Positions 15,573 through 23,541 of a stretch of DNA of 38,144 nucleotides are shown in pieces. Numbering within the stretch: the stretch's first letter is position 1; every line of letters starts with the position of its first letter. The notes under the pieces were generated by a model. The model did not search any database. It saw only the letters and a list, made by a program, of their open reading frames with translations, and was not told the origin of the DNA. The position numbers and the translations under genes are program-made. Source of the DNA: Oscillibacter valericigenes (GTDB taxonomy: Bacteria > Bacillota > Clostridia > Oscillospirales > Oscillospiraceae); the NCBI RefSeq assembly GCF_021531915.1, contig NZ_JAFBIV010000018.1, forward strand, positions 1-38,144, given 5' to 3'.

Positions 15573-17131
15573 AATGATTACTGAACAATGGCCCATTTTT
15601 GCTTAGGCGAGAGACTTGCCCGCAAAAACGCAAGTAGTTGCAAAAAGGCGCACTGAATCTTGCGGAGATTCAGCACCAGAACGGACATGGCAATCACATG
15701 AGCAGCGGTCTCCCGCAGTTTTGCGGTGACCAGTCCCATGCCGCATTTGCGCTTCGCCAGACTGAACCTGCGCTCCACTTCCACACGCTCACACTCATCC
15801 CGGTAATCCTGAGCCTTGTCTCTGGCCTCACCCTTCTTGGGACGTCCCAGTGCCGGACCGGAGAGCCAAATGCCATGTTCCTTGCAATAACTGAGATTCT
15901 CGCGGTTTCGGTAGATCTTATCCGCCAGAATGCGGCTTGGGTAATGTCCTTCCCGCTCCCGGAACCGTTCTGCCATCTCCTGCAGATTCCCAGCTTCATT
16001 GTAGGCATCAAAGGAGCAGCATTCCAGCCGTGTCCACCCATCCACAACACTGATGTCCAACTTGGCGCCAAACTCCACCGGCTTGCCTGCCTTTCCTCGT
16101 ACAATGGGACGAACGAAGGGCTGGCTCACGCTGACGATCCGGTCAGGTACGCTGTGAGTGCGGTTGTCGTACATGTACTTCTGCTGTTCATAGATGGTAC
16201 GGATGGTATCCAGACGTTCCATCTGTCGTGTGGTCAGAGATTTTCCAAGGGACAGTTTGCCATCAACGGCATCGAGGTCACGCCGGAGGTAAGTCAGCTG
16301 ATTTCCAATTGCTTTGCGGGTCATCTTGGCGGTATGCTTGCGGCATCTGGTGTATTTCAGGTAATCCTTCCGGGCACGCTTGCGGTAAGTACGGGGCTTC
16401 TTTCCTTCCGCGGGATCATGGAGAACATCCAGAAGATTTTCGGCGTTCTCTCTGGCCTCATTGAGCAAAGAAACGTCCTGGGGATAACGGATATTGGACG
16501 GTGCGCAGGTGGCGTCCACGATCATTGTGTCGCTGTTTCCACTGCCTCCTGGGTGGTCGTCAGAGTCATCACTGTCATCCTTGGATTCTGCCTCTTTTGC
16601 CTGACGCTCCTTTGCGTCCCGTACGATCATCTCATTGATTTCGCCCAGCACTTCCGGCGTCAGCCGCTTGCGGAAGTACACCATCAAGGATGGATCAAAG
16701 GGCAATTTTTCGTCATCATAGCCGGGATAGCCGCAGAAGTACTGCAGGTATGGGTTCTCCTGGATCATAAGGGCAGTCTCTTCATCCGAGAAGCCATACT
16801 CCGCCTGAATGATGCAGGCACCCAGAGCCAGACGCAGCGGTTTGGCTACGTTGCCTTTGCGGTTGGTAAACAGAGCGGCGTACCGCTTCTCGATCTCCAG
16901 CCAAGGAATCGTCTGGGCTTTCTTTACCCAACGGTTATTTTCCTTTAGATTCATGCCAACCGGCTGCTTGAAATCTGCCAGGCTGATCTGTCCATTGCTG
17001 TAACGATACATAGCCGCCCTCCAAGTGCAAGGTTTTTGCTCGATTTTTGCTGTTTTCCTTGCACCTATTATACCACCAATGGGCTTCTTTGGCTTGAAAC
17101 ATAAGGCTTTTTCTATTATTCAGGATACATT
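15573..17131 (-). mobile_element. Insertion sequence, IS5/IS1182-like, about 1.56 kb
   Basis: One transposase gene fills the element. The ends are imperfect inverted repeats: left AATGATTACTGAACAATGG (15573-15591) against right, read inward, AATGTATCCTGAATAATAG (17131-17113), which agree at 14 of 19 positions. The transposase stop codon lies inside the left repeat. ACGTT flanks both sides. The frame is intact, so the copy may be recent or active. The exact ends are my alignment by eye. Confidence 0.6.
15578..17011 (-). CDS. IS5/IS1182-like DDE transposase
   Basis: A 477-aa DDE transposase. The N-terminal domain (about 1-110) has the DUF772-type wording LRLALGACIIQAEYGFSDEE and SLMVYFRKRL. 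The first catalytic Asp is D166 in MIVDATCAPSNIRYPQD. The second is probably in the VVDGW to ILADKIYRNREN region, and the Glu is in VEVERRFSLAKRKCG. A charged low-complexity stretch rich in Asp and Ser (about residues 140-160) precedes the first Asp. GGAGGG lies 5 nt before ATG 17011. There is no frameshift or internal stop. It catalyses movement of the surrounding element and is unrelated to its neighbours' function. Confidence 0.88.
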   Translation of the reverse strand: MYRYSNGQISLADFKQPVGMNLKENNRWVKKAQTIPWLEIEKRYAALFTNRKGNVAKPLRLALGACIIQAEYGFSDEETALMIQENPYLQYFCGYPGYDDEKLPFDPSLMVYFRKRLTPEVLGEINEMIVRDAKERQAKEAESKDDSDDSDDHPGGSGNSDTMIVDATCAPSNIRYPQDVSLLNEARENAENLLDVLHDPAEGKKPRTYRKRARKDYLKYTRCRKHTAKMTRKAIGNQLTYLRRDLDAVDGKLSLGKSLTTRQMERLDTIRTIYEQQKYMYDNRTHSVPDRIVSVSQPFVRPIVRGKAGKPVEFGAKLDISVVDGWTRLECCSFDAYNEAGNLQEMAERFREREGHYPSRILADKIYRNRENLSYCKEHGIWLSGPALGRPKKGEARDKAQDYRDECERVEVERRFSLAKRKCGMGLVTAKLRETAAHVIAMSVLVLNLRKIQCAFLQLLAFLRASLSPKQKWAIVQ

Positions 17132-17136
17132 ACGTT
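17132..17136. repeat. Probable target-site duplication, right (ACGTT)
   Basis: Right-hand partner of 15568-15572. The stretch 17137-17292 that follows, up to the LRR gene stop, has no gene. It holds only an AAGCAA/TTGCTT inverted repeat around 17257-17290 that might end the LRR operon. Confidence 0.5.
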
Positions 17137-17292
17137 ATACGTTGAGTACCCTCTCCTGTAGACTTGCCAACAGTCAACATCCCCCTACCGTCCGATGCAG
17201 CACTGCCACGCTACACCGGTCTTGCTCGCAGCTTTTTTCGCGGGCTGATCATAAAGCAACCATCACGGTTAAGAAACCCTTCTTTTGCTTAC

Positions 17293-18681
17293 TTACAAAT
17301 CCAAATCCTCAAACCCAGTGACAGTTTCAAATCGCAGAGTCCGAATCTCCATCATGTGAGCCAGAAGGTCAGAAGACAATCCCAGCAAACCAGCTGTTCG
17401 CAGCAGCGAACTCATATCTGAAGCGGATAATTCAGGCTGTGCATCCAGGAAATCAAATAGTTGTGCGTAGGACAACTCTTCATTTTCACCGGGTGTGTGC
17501 GGCATGTATTGCGGTGCGCGGTCAAAATACTGCACAAGCAGATTCCGATACCAATCCCGGTCCGCGGCGGAAAGGCCCCCCGCATATTGCAGTCGCACCA
17601 GCGCCATACGGAACGAGAAATCCAGGCGAAACGCTTCCTGTGCCAAGGCGTCAAAATAAGACGGTGCTTCTCTGAAGAAATCCACCGGAACGCGCAGGAT
17701 GCTGCCGAATTTCCGGTCTCCTGCCAGGATTTTATCCCGGGCCACCGGCAGGGCAATGCGGTACAGCACAGTTCCGTGAAGGTCCGCCTTATCCAGCCAA
17801 AGCAGTGCTGCACTATGGTCAAAAGCAGTTGTTGCCACTGCAATCTCACGGCTCCACCTTTCCGCAGAGCCTGCATCCAAGGCAGTGAGATGTACCACTC
17901 CGGAACTGTTAAAGCTATGAGCGCCCAAAGCGGTCACAGTAGACGGGAGCGTCAATTCTTTCAGGCTATGGCAGCCCGCAAATACGCCGACATCTGGCAT
18001 CACCTGATCCGTCGCGCGCGGGAGATAACCAATCGAGGTCAATCCCTCATGCAAGACCACCTTTTCCAGACGGCTGCATTCACCGAATACGCCGGCCGGC
18101 AGTGCAGAAACGCCGCGTGGAACGGTGATTTCTGTCAGATTGTCGCAATGCCAAAAGGCGTAAGGGCCGATATGGGTCAGCGTGGAAGGCAGGGAAACAG
18201 AAGTAGGACCGCCCTCATCCAGCTGCTCGACAGTGAGGTGCTTGCTCATGCGCATACAGAAAACACTGTAACTAATTGGGGAAGAAGCGAAACTTGCGAA
18301 GTGTGTTTCCTCAATATGGCTGTTGGAAAAGGCGGTCGCACCAATGGCGGTAACCGTCTTGCCGTCCACAGCGGCCGGAATGATGGCGGGGCGCGCCAGC
18401 CGGGGCCAGCGCATCAGCGTCAGGGTGCCGTCTGCATTTTCAGCAAAATCGGCAGTCAGGGGCAGCTGTACATCGTCGATTTCCTCATGAAGATGTCCCA
18501 GACGGGCAAACTCCGCACTCACATCCGGAGCATCGCCGCCCCAGTCATCTTCCTCATCCTCCAGAAAAGCTGCCAATGCAGCGCCTGGCAGCAGTTCCTG
18601 CTTTTCCGCTACTTTTTCTTCTTCGAAATAAGGCTCACCCAGCGTTCCTTCGGGCGTGATCAGAAAACGCAGCATTTCCAT
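17293..18681 (-). CDS. BspA-type leucine-rich-repeat protein, cytoplasmic
   Basis: A 462-aa protein with LRR_5 repeats in the middle: IPAAVDGKTVTAIGATAFSN, SLPSTLTHIGPYAFWHCDNL, VPRGVSALPAGVFGECSRL and TLPSTVTALGAHSFN (about residues 100-290). An acidic N-terminal region and a C-terminal helical part without repeats flank them. There is no signal peptide or membrane segment, unusual for BspA-like proteins, which are mostly surface-exposed. It starts 1 bp after the MoxR gene stop (TAACATG), so translation is coupled. Repeats of this kind bind proteins; here it probably is a partner or target-recognition subunit of the MoxR/VWA pair (inference). Confidence 0.78.
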   Translation of the reverse strand: MEMLRFLITPEGTLGEPYFEEEKVAEKQELLPGAALAAFLEDEEDDWGGDAPDVSAEFARLGHLHEEIDDVQLPLTADFAENADGTLTLMRWPRLARPAIIPAAVDGKTVTAIGATAFSNSHIEETHFASFASSPISYSVFCMRMSKHLTVEQLDEGGPTSVSLPSTLTHIGPYAFWHCDNLTEITVPRGVSALPAGVFGECSRLEKVVLHEGLTSIGYLPRATDQVMPDVGVFAGCHSLKELTLPSTVTALGAHSFNSSGVVHLTALDAGSAERWSREIAVATTAFDHSAALLWLDKADLHGTVLYRIALPVARDKILAGDRKFGSILRVPVDFFREAPSYFDALAQEAFRLDFSFRMALVRLQYAGGLSAADRDWYRNLLVQYFDRAPQYMPHTPGENEELSYAQLFDFLDAQPELSASDMSSLLRTAGLLGLSSDLLAHMMEIRTLRFETVTGFEDLDL

Positions 18682-18682
18682 G

Positions 18683-20158
18683 TTACACCAGCCCAGTCAA
18701 GTCGATCTGCTTGAGCAGTTGTTCTTCCTGCCGGTGCAGCAACAGGCTGCGGCTTGCCTGGAAGTAATCCTTGCTCAAAAACTGACCGATGAACGCGGTT
18801 GCTGCGGGAGTGACCGTCAGGTCATTGACGGCAAGGCTCAGCTCGGTGCCCTTTCCAAAAGCCGCTTCAAGGAAGCGCAGCATCTGACCGATCTGCTCCT
18901 GAACTTTGGTGACCTCTGCCTGCAGGACGGCCACGTCAGACTTGTAGCAGCTTCGCAGCGCCTCGAAGGGCGTGCTCCCTTCCAGATGTGTATGCCAGCC
19001 ATCGCTGACTGCAAGCAGATCCAGATAGGCTTTCTGCTTCATAGCGGGGGCAGTCTTTGCCTCGGCACGCCAGGCATCCTCCAGTGACGCCAGTGCAGTT
19101 GCGGTGTCGCCGGGAGCACTGAGCGCTTCCTTTTTTGCCTTGAGACTGTTCACTGCCAGAGCAAGTGCATCATGGCGGGTCGTGCAGCGCTCCATGCCGC
19201 CGAAGATCGCTTCCAGCAGCAGGCTGACCAAGCTCATGCGCTCGTCCAGCTTGGCGGTACGGGCCTGCTCCAGCGTGGCGTCATCCCACACGCCGGAGAG
19301 TAGCTCCTCCACACGGTAGACCTGACGGTACTTTTGATACAGCTCATAATAGATCGCGAAATCGCGGGCGACCTGCTTGTTCTGCAGATACTGGGTGGTC
19401 AGGTCCTCGCTGACCGGCAGGCCCAATTCCTCATGGAACTGCAGGATCTCGCTCAGATCCTCCCATGCGCGGGGCGTCACTACCGTCAGTCCGTCTACCG
19501 TGGTTTCCACTTTGTAGAAATCATCCTGACGGATATCCAGATAGCTGATGATACAGCGGCTGACGCCGTGTTCCAGCGCATAGGCCTTCCATGCGGGATA
19601 ATTCGGCTCGATCTCCAGAATTTTCAGGCGGTCACGGGTCGCGGCATCGAATTCACGCACACTCTTGTTAAAGCGGGGCGGGTTGCCGGCGGTAACGACC
19701 ACCCATCCTTCCGGGATCTGGTGGCCGCCGAAAACCTTATACTGCAAAAACAGCAGCATGGCGGGAGAGAGCGTCTCGGAGACGCAGTTGATCTCATCGA
19801 GGAACAGGATTCCCTCCTTCCGGCCGGTGGTGCGCATGCAGTCATACACGCTGGCAATGATCTCGCTCATCGTGTATTCACTGACAGAATAGGTTTTGTC
19901 TCCATACTCCTTTTCCACAATGACAGGAAGGCCAATGGCGCTCTGGCGGGTATGGTGGGTCATGGAATAGCTGACCAGTCCCAATCCCATCTCGTCAGCG
20001 ATCTGCTGCATGATGGCAGTCTTGCCCAGACCGGGAGCTCCCTGCAGAAACACGGGGCGCTGATGAACCAGCGGCAGGCGATAACGGCCCAGGGCATCCT
20101 TTTGAAGATAGATCTGGACGGTATTTTTGATTTGTTGCTTTGCGCTTGCAATATCCAT
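18683..20158 (-). CDS. MoxR-type AAA+ ATPase
   Basis: A 491-aa AAA+ ATPase. Walker A is GAPGLGKT at residues 40-47, Walker B is ILFLDEIN with D121/E122, sensor 1 is Asn159 in TAGNPPRF, and an arginine finger is likely in DAATRDRLK (about 175-178). The MoxR hallmark of a helix insert in the ATPase core fits. The C-terminal part (about 300-491) is helical and family-unspecific. GAGGAGG lies 8 nt before ATG 20158. MoxR proteins act as chaperones with VWA-domain partners to insert metals or remodel complexes; such a partner is encoded 3 bp upstream in the same operon. Confidence 0.88.
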   Translation of the reverse strand: MDIASAKQQIKNTVQIYLQKDALGRYRLPLVHQRPVFLQGAPGLGKTAIMQQIADEMGLGLVSYSMTHHTRQSAIGLPVIVEKEYGDKTYSVSEYTMSEIIASVYDCMRTTGRKEGILFLDEINCVSETLSPAMLLFLQYKVFGGHQIPEGWVVVTAGNPPRFNKSVREFDAATRDRLKILEIEPNYPAWKAYALEHGVSRCIISYLDIRQDDFYKVETTVDGLTVVTPRAWEDLSEILQFHEELGLPVSEDLTTQYLQNKQVARDFAIYYELYQKYRQVYRVEELLSGVWDDATLEQARTAKLDERMSLVSLLLEAIFGGMERCTTRHDALALAVNSLKAKKEALSAPGDTATALASLEDAWRAEAKTAPAMKQKAYLDLLAVSDGWHTHLEGSTPFEALRSCYKSDVAVLQAEVTKVQEQIGQMLRFLEAAFGKGTELSLAVNDLTVTPAATAFIGQFLSKDYFQASRSLLLHRQEEQLLKQIDLTGLV

Positions 20159-20161
20159 GTC

Positions 20162-21604
20162 TTATTCCTCCTCGGCTTTGCGCAGCAGGCGGATGTTATC
20201 AGTGGTCAGCACCGCACGAATGGCCCAGGGCGGGACATGGGGGCTGATGCAATCATCCCTGTTAAAAATAAAGGCAGTCTTATAATCCGGCTCTTTTTCG
20301 GGATAGGTTCCTACGCCATCCGTAAAATACAAAAGACCGTTCAGGTTTGTCAAGATCCGCTTTTCCAGCAGATGATCCACATAGTCGAACACCGGGCGGA
20401 AATCGGTGCCGCCAAAGCCACGCAGCCGGAGCTTGGGGATCAACTGGGCCAGTTGGTCAAGGCTGGTGATCTGTTCTACGCTCTGCACCTCGGCATCGCA
20501 CTGGATGAGATAGATGTTGACCTGGCTGGTAAAGCTGCCGCTTTGGCGAAGCACATCACAGGTCCGCTGCAGAAAGCTCTGTACGATCTCCCCCTGAACG
20601 CTGCCGGAAGTATCGATGGCAATGACAAACTCTCTGATGCGTTTTTCATCGCGGAACTCGAGCGGTTCGATCAAAGGCACATTGCCGTATTTTTTTAGGC
20701 CGTAGGTGTAGTAAATGAGGTCGAAGGCATCGTCTGAGAGCTGCATCACTTCGTTCTGGGTCCCGAAGCGGCGCAGGAATTCGCTGTAATCGCACTCCTC
20801 GAAGGTGATGGGAGCAAGACTGTCCATCAGTGCGCCTGCCCGCTTTCCATGACGGCGGCTGAAGGTTTGCAGATCGGCCTCCGCTTTCCGGGCTAACTGC
20901 TTCCACTCCTTGCGCAGAGTCTCCTGACGGCGGCGCTTCAGCGTCTCTTCCGTCTCGTCAGAGTCCTCCTGATGTCCCAGTTCATCAACCGGTTCGTCAC
21001 TGGGGGTCATTTCCTCGGTCAGCTGTATCTTCTTGCCGCTGCTGTTTTTCGCATGGCGGTCTGTGCTGCGAATTGCCCAGAAGCCATGAAAATCCTGGCG
21101 GAACAATCTATGTAGCTCCGTCAGAATTTCCTGATCAAACTGCCGCTGCAACATAAAATTGTATAGTTCTTCAGCAGTCATGTGCGGACAGTTTTCTGCC
21201 AAACGAAGTCTCCAGCTCTCCTGATCCTTGTCGGAGGGAAGCGTGCAAGACAAGATATCCAGTTCGCGGATAACCTCCTCAACTGCGATATCACAGGCTA
21301 AATTCCACAAAGCAGTGTCCTTTTCCTGACGCTGGAAAGGATGCCCCAGCAGACAGTGCAGCGTGGCATGAAGCAAAACGCGCACAGGGTGGTGCTGATC
21401 TGCGTGGAAGACGCGCAGAAGCTCCGCAGGGGCATAATAAAGATAATGACCATCTGTGGCCATCACAGTGGTCAAATCGAAAAGTGGGACGGGGTGCAGC
21501 CGTTCAAGGGACGCTGAGAGAAACCGCAGATCGGCCGTCAAACGGCTATGTGCCAGTGCAAGAACTTCAGCGGCCAGTTCTTCCACGGTGTGATCCTGCG
21601 GCAT
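20162..21604 (-). CDS. VWA-domain protein with degenerate metallopeptidase domain (DUF2201/COG3864-like)
   Basis: A 480-aa protein. The N-terminal half resembles predicted metallopeptidases: LLHATLHCLLGHP (residues about 77-89) stands where HExxH is expected, with the Glu replaced by Ala, followed by ACDIAVEEV. A charged linker rich in Glu, Lys and Arg spans about 190-250. The C-terminal von Willebrand A domain has a complete MIDAS: D331-TSGS, T400 in GFGGTDF and D429 in YFTDG. The upstream frame opens at 21727, but ATG 21604 has AAGGGGG about 7 nt before it. A TATAAT lies about 30 bp upstream on the minus strand. The cation-binding VWA probably docks to the MoxR ATPase. Confidence 0.85.
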   Translation of the reverse strand: MPQDHTVEELAAEVLALAHSRLTADLRFLSASLERLHPVPLFDLTTVMATDGHYLYYAPAELLRVFHADQHHPVRVLLHATLHCLLGHPFQRQEKDTALWNLACDIAVEEVIRELDILSCTLPSDKDQESWRLRLAENCPHMTAEELYNFMLQRQFDQEILTELHRLFRQDFHGFWAIRSTDRHAKNSSGKKIQLTEEMTPSDEPVDELGHQEDSDETEETLKRRRQETLRKEWKQLARKAEADLQTFSRRHGKRAGALMDSLAPITFEECDYSEFLRRFGTQNEVMQLSDDAFDLIYYTYGLKKYGNVPLIEPLEFRDEKRIREFVIAIDTSGSVQGEIVQSFLQRTCDVLRQSGSFTSQVNIYLIQCDAEVQSVEQITSLDQLAQLIPKLRLRGFGGTDFRPVFDYVDHLLEKRILTNLNGLLYFTDGVGTYPEKEPDYKTAFIFNRDDCISPHVPPWAIRAVLTTDNIRLLRKAEEE

Positions 21605-21671
21605 AGCGACACCCCCTTGCATTTCTGCATTGTTATTATAATCCGTGCAAAAAGAATTTTCCATAGTCAAA

Positions 21672-21717
21672 GAGCTCCTCAAGGCTCGTACTGCGATGTA
21701 CAAGCCCTCAGGAGCTC
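21672..21717. repeat. Long hairpin a
   Basis: Arms 21672-21691 and 21698-21717 agree at 17 of 20 positions and begin GAGCTCCT/AGGAGCTC. It is contiguous with hairpin b. The region lies between the transporter stop (21833) and the VWA gene start (21604). On the minus strand the arm is followed by TTTGAC, so it could end transporter transcripts. Confidence 0.65.
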
Positions 21718-21749
21718 CCGCCTTCACAGTAGTATCCCTGTGAAGGCGG
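21718..21749. repeat. Perfect hairpin b
   Basis: CCGCCTTCACAG (21718-21729) and CTGTGAAGGCGG (21738-21749) form a perfect 12-bp stem with an 8-nt loop, abutting hairpin a. Confidence 0.7.
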
Positions 21750-21778
21750 AAGAGGGGTAAGAGTACCCGGCCTGCCTG

Positions 21779-21811
21779 TTTTCAAGCAAAGCTGAAATGC
21801 TTGATTGAAAA
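21779..21811 (-). terminator. Hairpin after the transporter gene
   Basis: TTTTCAAGC (21779-21787) pairs with GCTTGATTGAAAA (21799-21811) with a 2-nt bulge, 21 bp after the transporter stop. A-rich and T-rich arms give it terminator character on the minus strand. Hairpins b and a follow it. Confidence 0.5.
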
Positions 21812-21832
21812 CTGATTACCGAAGGGAAGCAA

Positions 21833-23266
21833 TCAGAACAGCAGACCGCAGGCAACACAGCCGACCACGACCATGATGACGGAAACAGCCCATGCATAAG
21901 GCAGGGTGTGCTTCTGATGGTCGCCCAGGTCCTGGCCGGACAGACCCAGCAGCAGGAAGGTAGCGCCGGTCAGGGGGCTCAGGGGGAAGCCCAGAGTCAT
22001 CTGGCCCATGATGGAAGCCTTCGCAACAGCAAGAGCAGAGCCGCCCATAGCGGAAACGGCGCTGGCGATAACGGGCATAACACCATAGTAGTAAGAATCG
22101 GGGTCAAACAGCAGGCTCAGAGGCACGCTGAAGATGCCGACGATGGGAGCGATCACGGTGCCCAGCGTGCTGGGGATCACGGCGACCAGAGCGTTGGTCA
22201 TGGCAGCCAGCATGCCGGAGTTCTTCACAACGCCGGTGAAGGCGCCAGCGGCGAACACGATGGAGACCATCAGGAAAGCGGCCTCAGCATGGCTGTTGAT
22301 GATGCGGTGCTGCAGGCTGACGTTGGGATAGTTGACGATCAGCAGGATGCAGTAACCGATCATGAAGGTGACAGCGGGGCTGAACCAGCCCTTGATCAGG
22401 ACGATCAGGACAACAACGATCAGAGCGACGTTGAAGTACCAATGCCAGCCGGTGCGGACCAGGTCGCTGTTGTTGGTGGCGGTGCTGGCCTCAGTCAGGC
22501 CGGTGACCTCCTGGGCGGGGATGCCTGCAGCGATGCGCTTGGCTTCCTTCTTACCCAGGATGATGGCAACGCCAACGCAGGCGACAAGGCCGATGATCCA
22601 CGCGGGCATGATGGCGACCCACAGCTCACCGCCGGTGACCTCATAGCCGAGGCCGGACATAGCGGCGGCAGCGCGGACGGTGGGGCCGCCCCAGGGCATG
22701 ACGTTCATGATACCGGCGGCCAGAGCAACCAGAGTTGCCTCGACCCACAGGTTCATCTTCATCTTCTTGAACATGGGCATGCAGGCGGGAATGGCAATCA
22801 GGAACGTGGTGGCGCCGGAACCGTCCAGGTGGCAGATGCAGCCGATGGCGAAGGTGCCGATGCAGATCTTAACAGGGTCCTCGCCGGTGAGCTTCAGAAT
22901 GCGATTGATGATGGGATCGAACACACCGGCGTCAGAGCAGGTGCTGAAGAACAGAATGGCGAAGATGAACATGACGCCGGTGGCAACGATGCTGGACAGA
23001 CCCTTGCCCATGTAGTCGGCGCTCAGCATGGACAGAGCCTTGGTGAGCTGGGTGCCGAAGGTGATGGTAGGAGCGACAAACTCAGTACCAGCCTTCTCTG
23101 CGGCAGCCTCAGCGGCAGTGATGATGGCCTCGGGGGCGTTCATCCAAGCAGCGATGAAGCCGGTGATCGCGGGGACGAAAATCAGAGCAATCAGCGTGGA
23201 GACCTTCTTGCTCATGATCAGGGCCAGCACCGCAACAATGGTGACAAAGCCAAGAACAGCTAACAT
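21833..23266 (-). CDS. CitMHS-family carboxylate transporter
   Basis: A 477-aa integral membrane protein with about 11-12 hydrophobic segments spread over its length. The CitMHS wording HLDGSGATTFLIAIPACMPMFKKM near residue 150 and PWGGPTVRAAAAM near residue 200 match metal-citrate:proton symporters. The C-terminal half repeats the topology (FPLSPLTGATFLLLGLSGQDLG). ATG 23266 is chosen because GGAGG lies 8 nt before it; ATG 23281 has no ribosome site. It likely imports a di- or tricarboxylate for the CoA-transferase and AtuA genes upstream in the same direction, though 275 bp separate them and the gene may have its own promoter. Confidence 0.82.
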   Translation of the reverse strand: MLAVLGFVTIVAVLALIMSKKVSTLIALIFVPAITGFIAAWMNAPEAIITAAEAAAEKAGTEFVAPTITFGTQLTKALSMLSADYMGKGLSSIVATGVMFIFAILFFSTCSDAGVFDPIINRILKLTGEDPVKICIGTFAIGCICHLDGSGATTFLIAIPACMPMFKKMKMNLWVEATLVALAAGIMNVMPWGGPTVRAAAAMSGLGYEVTGGELWVAIMPAWIIGLVACVGVAIILGKKEAKRIAAGIPAQEVTGLTEASTATNNSDLVRTGWHWYFNVALIVVVLIVLIKGWFSPAVTFMIGYCILLIVNYPNVSLQHRIINSHAEAAFLMVSIVFAAGAFTGVVKNSGMLAAMTNALVAVIPSTLGTVIAPIVGIFSVPLSLLFDPDSYYYGVMPVIASAVSAMGGSALAVAKASIMGQMTLGFPLSPLTGATFLLLGLSGQDLGDHQKHTLPYAWAVSVIMVVVGCVACGLLF

Positions 23267-23330
23267 ATTGATTTCCTCCATTTTTTATATCTGTTGGATA
23301 TATCTCTCTTCCTTCTCAGTACAGGCCAAA

Positions 23331-23382
23331 ATCCTTTCGATACACGGTGGTCAGGAAAAAGATCTCGGCATATCGAAAGGAT
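23331..23382. repeat. Perfect 12-bp inverted repeat before the transporter
   Basis: ATCCTTTCGATA (23331-23342) and TATCGAAAGGAT (23371-23382) are separated by 28 bp. It lies about 65 bp upstream of the transporter start in the gap after the CoA-transferase gene (23267-23541), which holds no gene. It could be a regulator-binding site pair or an RNA stem. Confidence 0.65.
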
Positions 23383-23541
23383 GCGGTACGCAAACCATTT
23401 TTGCGGAATCATATGCGTGCCTGCTCGCTCATCGGCACTGTGATACTCCAGCCCTATCAGCCTGCAGCACACATATGAAATACCGCATCAATGGATGTGC
23501 TTCATCATGGGATTTTTTGCGGGTAGCGTCCATTGGACAGA

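Noticed and set aside
15380..15574. Small plus-strand frame of 64 codons
   Set aside because: It runs through the terminator and the 65-bp repeat, lacks a ribosome site and has no family likeness.
15591..17089. GCCCATT / AATGGGC as the inverted repeats of the insertion sequence
   Set aside because: The left copy is inside the transposase gene and the match is only 7 bp. The ends at 15573 and 17131 give a longer match with a flanking duplication.
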